A stretch of 27,788 nucleotides of DNA from an uncultured Eubacterium sp. (GTDB lineage: Bacteria; Bacillota; Clostridia; Lachnospirales; Lachnospiraceae): the NCBI GenBank assembly GCA_937915825.1, contig CALGGT010000020.1, forward strand, positions 1 to 27,788, written 5' to 3'. Of this stretch, positions 24,005 through 27,788 are shown piece after piece (within the stretch, counting starts at the first letter, position 1; the number at the start of each line of letters is the position of its first letter). Made by a program: the position numbers and the translations under genes. The notes beneath the pieces were generated by a model that saw only the letters and a program-made list of their open reading frames with translations, had not been told where the DNA came from and ran no database searches.

Positions 24005-26644
24005 ATGGCAAAATGGGTATATACCTTCAAAGAAGGTAACATGACCATGCGTAACTTGCTTGGTGGTAAAGGTGCAAACCTTGCCGAGATGACCGAGATC
24101 GGACTTCCGGTACCTCAAGGATTTACCGTAACCACGGAAGCTTGTACACAGTACTATGAGGACGGACGTAAGATCAACGATGAGATTATGAGCCAGATCA
24201 TGGATGGCGTAGCTTGGATGGAGAATGAGAATGGAAAGAAATTCGGAGATAAGGAAAATCCCCTTTTGGTTTCTGTTCGTTCCGGAGCCAGAGCATCCAT
24301 GCCCGGTATGATGGATACGATTTTGAACTTAGGTTTGAATGAGGAAGTAGTGGAAGCTATGATCAAGGGAAATCCGGATCCTACTTTTGAACGTTTCGTA
24401 TACGATTCTTACAGACGTTTCATTCAGATGTTCTCTGACGTAGTAATGGAAGTTGGAAAGAAATATTTTGAGCAATTGATCGACAAGATGAAAGAAGACC
24501 GCGGGGTTCAATACGATGTTGAGCTTACAGCTGCGGACTTGAAAGAATTGGCTGCTCAATTCAAAGCAGAGTATAAGAATCAATTGGGACAGGATTTCCC
24601 TTCCGATCCTGTTGAGCAGTTAAAACTTGCTGTAGAAGCAGTATTCCGTTCCTGGGATAACCCTCGTGCCAATGTATATCGTCGTGATAACGATATCCCT
24701 TATAGCTGGGGTACGGCCGTTAACGTAATGCCCATGGTATTCGGTAACTTGAATGATGAATCCGGTACCGGTGTTGCCTTCACAAGAGATCCTGCAACCG
24801 GTGAGAATAAGTTAATGGGTGAGTTCTTAAAGAACGCTCAGGGTGAAGACGTGGTTGCCGGTGTTCGTACACCGATGCCCATCGCTCAGATGGAGCAGGA
24901 ATTCCCGGATGCTTACGCTGAATTTATCAAAGTATGTGATATCCTTGAGAATCATTATCATGATATGCAGGATATGGAATTCACCGTTGAGAATAAGAAG
25001 TTGTTCATGCTTCAATGTCGTAACGGTAAGAGAACGGCTCCTGCAGCATTGAAGATCGCTTGTGATCTTGTAAAAGAGGGACATAAGACAGAGAAAGAGG
25101 CAGTTGCGATGATCGATCCTCGTAACTTAGATACTCTTCTTCATCCCCAGTTTGATGCAGCAGAATTGAAAGCTGCTTCTCCCCTTGGAAAAGGACTTGG
25201 TGCTTCCCCGGGAGCTGCTTGCGGTAAAGTTGTATTCACAGCTGACGATGCGGTAGAATGGGCAGGTCGCGGTGAGAAAGTCGTTCTTGTACGTTTGGAG
25301 ACATCTCCGGAAGATATTACAGGAATGAAGAGCGCACAGGGAATCCTTACCGTTCGTGGTGGTATGACATCTCACGCAGCCGTAGTTGCTCGTGGAATGG
25401 GTACTTGCTGTGTATCCGGATGTGGCGATATCAACATGGATGAGGAAAATAAGAAATTCACCTTAGCAGGTGTTGAATTTACAGAAGGTTCTGAGATTTC
25501 CATCGATGGTACAACCGGTAATATTTACCAAGGTTTGATTCCTACCGTAGATGCTCAGATCGCAGGTGAGTTCGGTCAGATCATGGAGTGGGCTGACAAG
25601 TATCGTGTACTTAAGGTTCGTACCAATGCGGATACACCGGCTGATGCGAAGAAAGCAAGAGAGCTTGGCGCGGAAGGAATTGGTCTTTGCCGTACGGAGC
25701 ATATGTTCTTCGAGGAAGACAGAATTGCTGCTTTCCGTGAGATGATCTGCTCCGATACCGTTGAAGAGCGTGAGGCTGCTTTGGATAAGATCTTACCTTA
25801 TCAGCAAAGCGATTTCAAAGCATTATATGAGGCTTTGGAAGGAAATCCGGTTACCATCCGTTTCTTGGATCCGCCTTTGCATGAGTTTGTTCCCACCGAG
25901 GAAGCAGACATTCAAAAATTGGCAGATGCGAAGAATAAGAGCGTCGATGAGATCAAAGCGATCATTTCTTCTCTTCATGAGTTCAACCCGATGATGGGTC
26001 ACAGAGGATGTCGTCTGGCTGTTACGTATCCGGAAATTGCCAAGATGCAAACAAAGGCAGTAATCCGTGCAGCGATCGAGGTTCAAAAAGCTCATGCCGA
26101 CTGGAACGTAAAACCCGAAATTATGATTCCGTTGGTTTGCGAATTAAAAGAACTTCAATATGTTAAGAAAGTTGTTGTTGAGACCGCAGACGCTGAGATC
26201 AAAGAAGCTGGTGCAAACTTAGAATATGAAGTTGGAACCATGATCGAGATCCCCAGAGCTGCTCTTACAGCGGATGAGATCGCAAAGGATGCGGATTTCT
26301 TCTGCTTCGGTACCAATGACCTTACCCAGATGACTTACGGATTCTCCCGTGATGATGCAGGTAAGTTCTTAGATGCTTACTATGATGCTAAGATCTTCGA
26401 GAACGATCCCTTTGCTAAATTGGATCAAACCGGAGTTGGTAAGTTGATGGATACAGCGATCAAACTTGGAAAACCGGTTAACCCGAATCTTCATGTTGGT
26501 ATCTGTGGTGAGCACGGTGGAGATCCTTCTTCCGTTGAGTTCTGCCATAAGATTGGTTTGGACTATGTATCTTGTTCACCGTTCCGTGTGCCGGTAGCAA
26601 GACTTGCAGCAGCACAGGCAGCTATTAGCGAAGAAGGAAAGTAA
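24005..26644 (+). CDS. ppdK: Pyruvate, phosphate dikinase
   Basis: Interconverts phosphoenolpyruvate, AMP and PPi with pyruvate, ATP and Pi; in many clostridia it serves PPi-linked glycolysis. An ATG at 23996 is in frame but touches AGGAGG (23990-23995); ATG 24005 (879 aa) has a 9-nt spacing and is preferred. Domains are an N-terminal nucleotide-binding region (KWVYTFKEG, LLGGKGANLAEM, SVRSGARASMPGMMDTILN), the swivelling phosphohistidine domain with GGMTSHAAVVARGMG (His 457, regulatory Thr 455), and the C-terminal PEP barrel with GICGEHGGDP (Cys 834). All key residues are present. Codons suggest high expression. It has its own promoter and a strong terminator. Confidence 0.97.
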   Translation: MAKWVYTFKEGNMTMRNLLGGKGANLAEMTEIGLPVPQGFTVTTEACTQYYEDGRKINDEIMSQIMDGVAWMENENGKKFGDKENPLLVSVRSGARASMPGMMDTILNLGLNEEVVEAMIKGNPDPTFERFVYDSYRRFIQMFSDVVMEVGKKYFEQLIDKMKEDRGVQYDVELTAADLKELAAQFKAEYKNQLGQDFPSDPVEQLKLAVEAVFRSWDNPRANVYRRDNDIPYSWGTAVNVMPMVFGNLNDESGTGVAFTRDPATGENKLMGEFLKNAQGEDVVAGVRTPMPIAQMEQEFPDAYAEFIKVCDILENHYHDMQDMEFTVENKKLFMLQCRNGKRTAPAALKIACDLVKEGHKTEKEAVAMIDPRNLDTLLHPQFDAAELKAASPLGKGLGASPGAACGKVVFTADDAVEWAGRGEKVVLVRLETSPEDITGMKSAQGILTVRGGMTSHAAVVARGMGTCCVSGCGDINMDEENKKFTLAGVEFTEGSEISIDGTTGNIYQGLIPTVDAQIAGEFGQIMEWADKYRVLKVRTNADTPADAKKARELGAEGIGLCRTEHMFFEEDRIAAFREMICSDTVEEREAALDKILPYQQSDFKALYEALEGNPVTIRFLDPPLHEFVPTEEADIQKLADAKNKSVDEIKAIISSLHEFNPMMGHRGCRLAVTYPEIAKMQTKAVIRAAIEVQKAHADWNVKPEIMIPLVCELKELQYVKKVVVETADAEIKEAGANLEYEVGTMIEIPRAALTADEIAKDADFFCFGTNDLTQMTYGFSRDDAGKFLDAYYDAKIFENDPFAKLDQTGVGKLMDTAIKLGKPVNPNLHVGICGEHGGDPSSVEFCHKIGLDYVSCSPFRVPVARLAAAQAAISEEGK

Positions 26645-26689
26645 TTCGTTTTCCACCTTACTTATTCAAGATCACTGCGATGAGGATCT

Positions 26690-26721
26690 AGGGAATCATG
26701 TTAAAAAATATGGGATTCCTT
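26690..26721 (+). other. Hairpin without T run downstream of ppdK
   Basis: AGGGAATC at 26690-26697 pairs with GATTCCTT at 26714-26721 (8 bp, one G-U) around a 16-nt A-rich loop. It has no T run and is not a terminator; it might protect the ppdK transcript 3' end. Nothing else is seen in 26645-26773. Confidence 0.35.
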
Positions 26722-26773
26722 ACAGGTTTAATCGCCGATGGCTTGATATAAAAGTTCAAATCTTTGTTTAACG

Positions 26774-26817
26774 AAAAGAGAAATGTTAGTGTAAATCACT
26801 TTCATTTCTCTTTTTTT
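26774..26817 (+). terminator. Strong terminator for ppdK, shared with the convergent flagellin-like gene
   Basis: AAAAGAGAAATG at 26774-26785 pairs perfectly with CATTTCTCTTTT at 26803-26814, and T continues to 26817. An inner AGTG/CACT pair (26788-26791 with 26797-26800) extends it. On the - strand only four T follow the stem, so it is weaker that way. The stop codon of the - strand ORF (26786-26788) is in the loop region. Confidence 0.9.
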
Positions 26818-27484
26818 GATGCAGTAGAATGAAGGAATCTATGTCATTTGCAAGTACAAATTCACAATCTTCACCAACATGACCTGCATTAGTCATTTTG
26901 GCGAGTTGCTCCAACTCTTGTGCGGTGGAAATAGAATAGGTGCCTTCTGTTAAATTCGTTGAAACAGCGATTGATGATAATTTTGTCATACCGGAAGTAT
27001 CACGCTCAACAACTTTTTCAATAAAGCCGTCATTAGATGCTTGAGGTAGGCCATAGTTAGCAGCGGCTCCGTCAAACAGACTAATGCCGTTATATTCCGC
27101 ACATTGGGCAATCCGTGTTATTTCTTGTGTTATTGCAAGCCCTTCTTGATTGATTGCAGCAAGAGATTGTGCGCCGTATGTTCCGTTGTGCGCTTGTTCT
27201 GCTAAAGCACGAAGACGCATAGTTAAATTAGAAATTGTTTCGAGAGTTGCACTTTGAGTCTGGATAAGATCTAATCCCATACTTGTATTTTCTTCTGCCT
27301 GCATATATGAACAAAGTTTTGAATTCATGTTAGCTGCAATTGAGTAGTTTGCAGCGTTATCGCTTGCGTGGTTGATTTTGAAACCCGTAGTAAGGCGCTC
27401 GATTGCCTGATTCATCGTTTTTGTTGACGAATTCAGGTTCGACTGAACCATTATTGATTGGAGGTTTGTATTTATGCTTACCAT
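26786..27484 (-). CDS. Truncated flagellin-like protein (N-terminal domain plus start of GLUG-type segment)
   Basis: A 232-residue ORF starting at 27484 with AGGAGG at 27496-27491, 6 nt ahead. Residues 1-140 match the flagellin N-terminal D0/D1 helices (INTNLQS, IERLTTGFKINHASDNAANYSIA, LRALAEQAHNGTYG, EITRIA..YNGISLFDG). Residues 181-216 (GTYSISTAQELEQLAKMTNAG to LANDID) resemble the lead-in of GLUG-repeat surface proteins. Then 16 unrelated residues follow, coded partly by the ppdK terminator. The C-terminal D0/D1 helices needed for filament assembly are missing. Cys residues at 58, 128 and 207 are unusual in flagellins. It is probably a broken remnant of a larger flagellin with a surface domain; a real short secreted protein cannot be excluded. 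Base composition looks lower in GC than the main operon. Confidence 0.8.
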   Translation of the reverse strand: MVSINTNLQSIMVQSNLNSSTKTMNQAIERLTTGFKINHASDNAANYSIAANMNSKLCSYMQAEENTSMGLDLIQTQSATLETISNLTMRLRALAEQAHNGTYGAQSLAAINQEGLAITQEITRIAQCAEYNGISLFDGAAANYGLPQASNDGFIEKVVERDTSGMTKLSSIAVSTNLTEGTYSISTAQELEQLAKMTNAGHVGEDCEFVLANDIDSFILLHQKKRNESDLH

Positions 27485-27750
27485 AACACACCTCCTGGGG
27501 TAAATGATAAGTCACAAGTTTCCAAAGCAAGCGCATTTGAGACGCTATTAAGCGTGCAGCAACTTGTCATTATTAAGTTTTGGGGTTTCTTGCTTATCAT
27601 CGTGGGGGCTTCCTTTCAACCCTTACATGTAGGTATATTCCACAAAAAAAGTTTTTAATAACAACATGTAAGTATTTTGTTACAAAAGTTTACAAAATAA
27701 AAAAGAGAGCAGAGTTTATTATAATATATTTTTTATGGAGGATTATTTCT
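27485..27750. promoter_or_regulatory. Intergenic region between divergent genes, with structured leader and inverted repeats
   Basis: This gene-free stretch separates the flagellin-like gene (-) from the gene starting at 27751 (+). It holds nested inverted repeats at 27504-27600 (leader of the flagellin-like gene), a GGGTT/AGCCC stem with AGGA in its loop just upstream on the - strand (about 27607-27623), a 9-bp inverted repeat CTTACATGT (27622-27630) with ACATGTAAG (27664-27672), and a TATAAT at 27720-27725 that may serve the + gene. No convincing -35 or sigma-28 promoter was found for either gene. Confidence 0.55.
27504..27600 (-). ncRNA. Candidate structured 5' leader of the flagellin-like gene
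   Basis: Nested arms: ATGATAAG (27504-27511) with CTTATCAT (27593-27600), ACAAGTT (27514-27520) with AACTTGT (27561-27567), and ACGCT (27542-27546) with AGCGT (27551-27555). A competing pair is AAGCAAG (27525-27531) with CTTGCTT (27589-27595). The 3' arm of the outer stem, in the transcript, ends about 8 nt before the AGGAGG. I do not recognise a known riboswitch. The structure could control translation, but this is untested. Confidence 0.4.
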
Positions 27751-27772
27751 ATGCCAAATGGAACCGTTACAG
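27751..27772 (+). CDS. Start of an unidentified gene at the contig end
   Basis: ATG at 27751 follows GGAGG at 27737-27741 by 9 nt and an upstream TATAAT at 27720-27725. Only MPNGTVT can be read before the sequence turns into adapter at 27773. Too little remains to name a product; a cold-shock-like start is possible but not supported. Confidence 0.4.
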
Positions 27773-27788
27773 AGATCGGAAGAGCACA
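27773..27788 (+). other. Illumina TruSeq adapter sequence at the contig end (artefact)
   Basis: The last 16 bases, AGATCGGAAGAGCACA, are identical to the first 16 bases of the widely used TruSeq read-1 adapter. This is very unlikely by chance at a contig end and shows untrimmed adapter carried into the assembly. It should not be read as genomic or coding sequence. Confidence 0.93.

Noticed and set aside
27504..27600. Flagellin-like leader as a cyclic-di-GMP riboswitch
   Set aside because: I could not find the conserved core of class I (GCAAA with the tetraloop-receptor layout) or class II; the pairing pattern differs.
27458..27658. 66-codon + strand ORF upstream of the flagellin-like gene
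   Set aside because: It overlaps the flagellin start and the structured leader, has no ribosome binding site and no recognisable domain.

Overview
The window (27,788 nt) reads as one end of a contig from a low-to-mid GC Gram-positive anaerobe, most likely a Clostridia member of the Lachnospiraceae type. The grounds are AGGAGG-type ribosome binding sites, the order tig-clpP-clpX-lon-ysxC, an M16C peptidase beside era-recO, a gap-pgk-tpiA block followed by pyruvate phosphate dikinase, and a flagellin-like gene. The genus is not resolved. No rRNA, tRNA, CRISPR array or insertion sequence was seen.

Layout. Positions 2-229 hold the 3' end of an AlaA-type aminotransferase. From about 303 to 19082 almost every gene is on the + strand with short gaps or overlaps: glmM, an intracellular GH8 exo-oligoxylanase, tig, clpP, clpX, lon, ysxC, a serine O-acetyltransferase, a DUF1015 protein, a YesL/DUF624 membrane protein, a GlgB-like protein, an M16C peptidase, era and recO. 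This joins cell-wall precursor synthesis, protein folding and degradation, ribosome GTPases, cysteine synthesis and polysaccharide-related genes. A double terminator follows recO. Then come three separately promoted blocks: glgA; gap (terminator) then pgk-tpiA, which make the lower glycolytic core; and ppdK. A strong terminator at 26774-26817 ends ppdK and is shared with a convergent gene on the - strand.

The last 1.1 kb differs from the rest. It carries a flagellin-like ORF on the - strand that has only the N-terminal helical domain and the start of a GLUG-type segment, then runs into the ppdK terminator. Its leader has nested inverted repeats. A divergent gene starts at 27751. The final 16 bases exactly match the start of the common Illumina TruSeq adapter, so the contig end is not genomic.

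Main points for a second look: (1) the GlgB-like protein has Pro where the GH13 nucleophile Asp should be and Asn where the third catalytic Asp should be, so it is probably a pseudoenzyme; (2) the truncated, cysteine-containing flagellin and its structured leader; (3) a 20-bp tandem repeat between tig and clpP and a 21-bp tandem repeat coding a D-x-E-S heptad tail on YsxC; (4) a DUF1015 protein with a DGHHR motif beside serine acetyltransferase; (5) adapter sequence at the end. I did not find a clear new multi-gene system.
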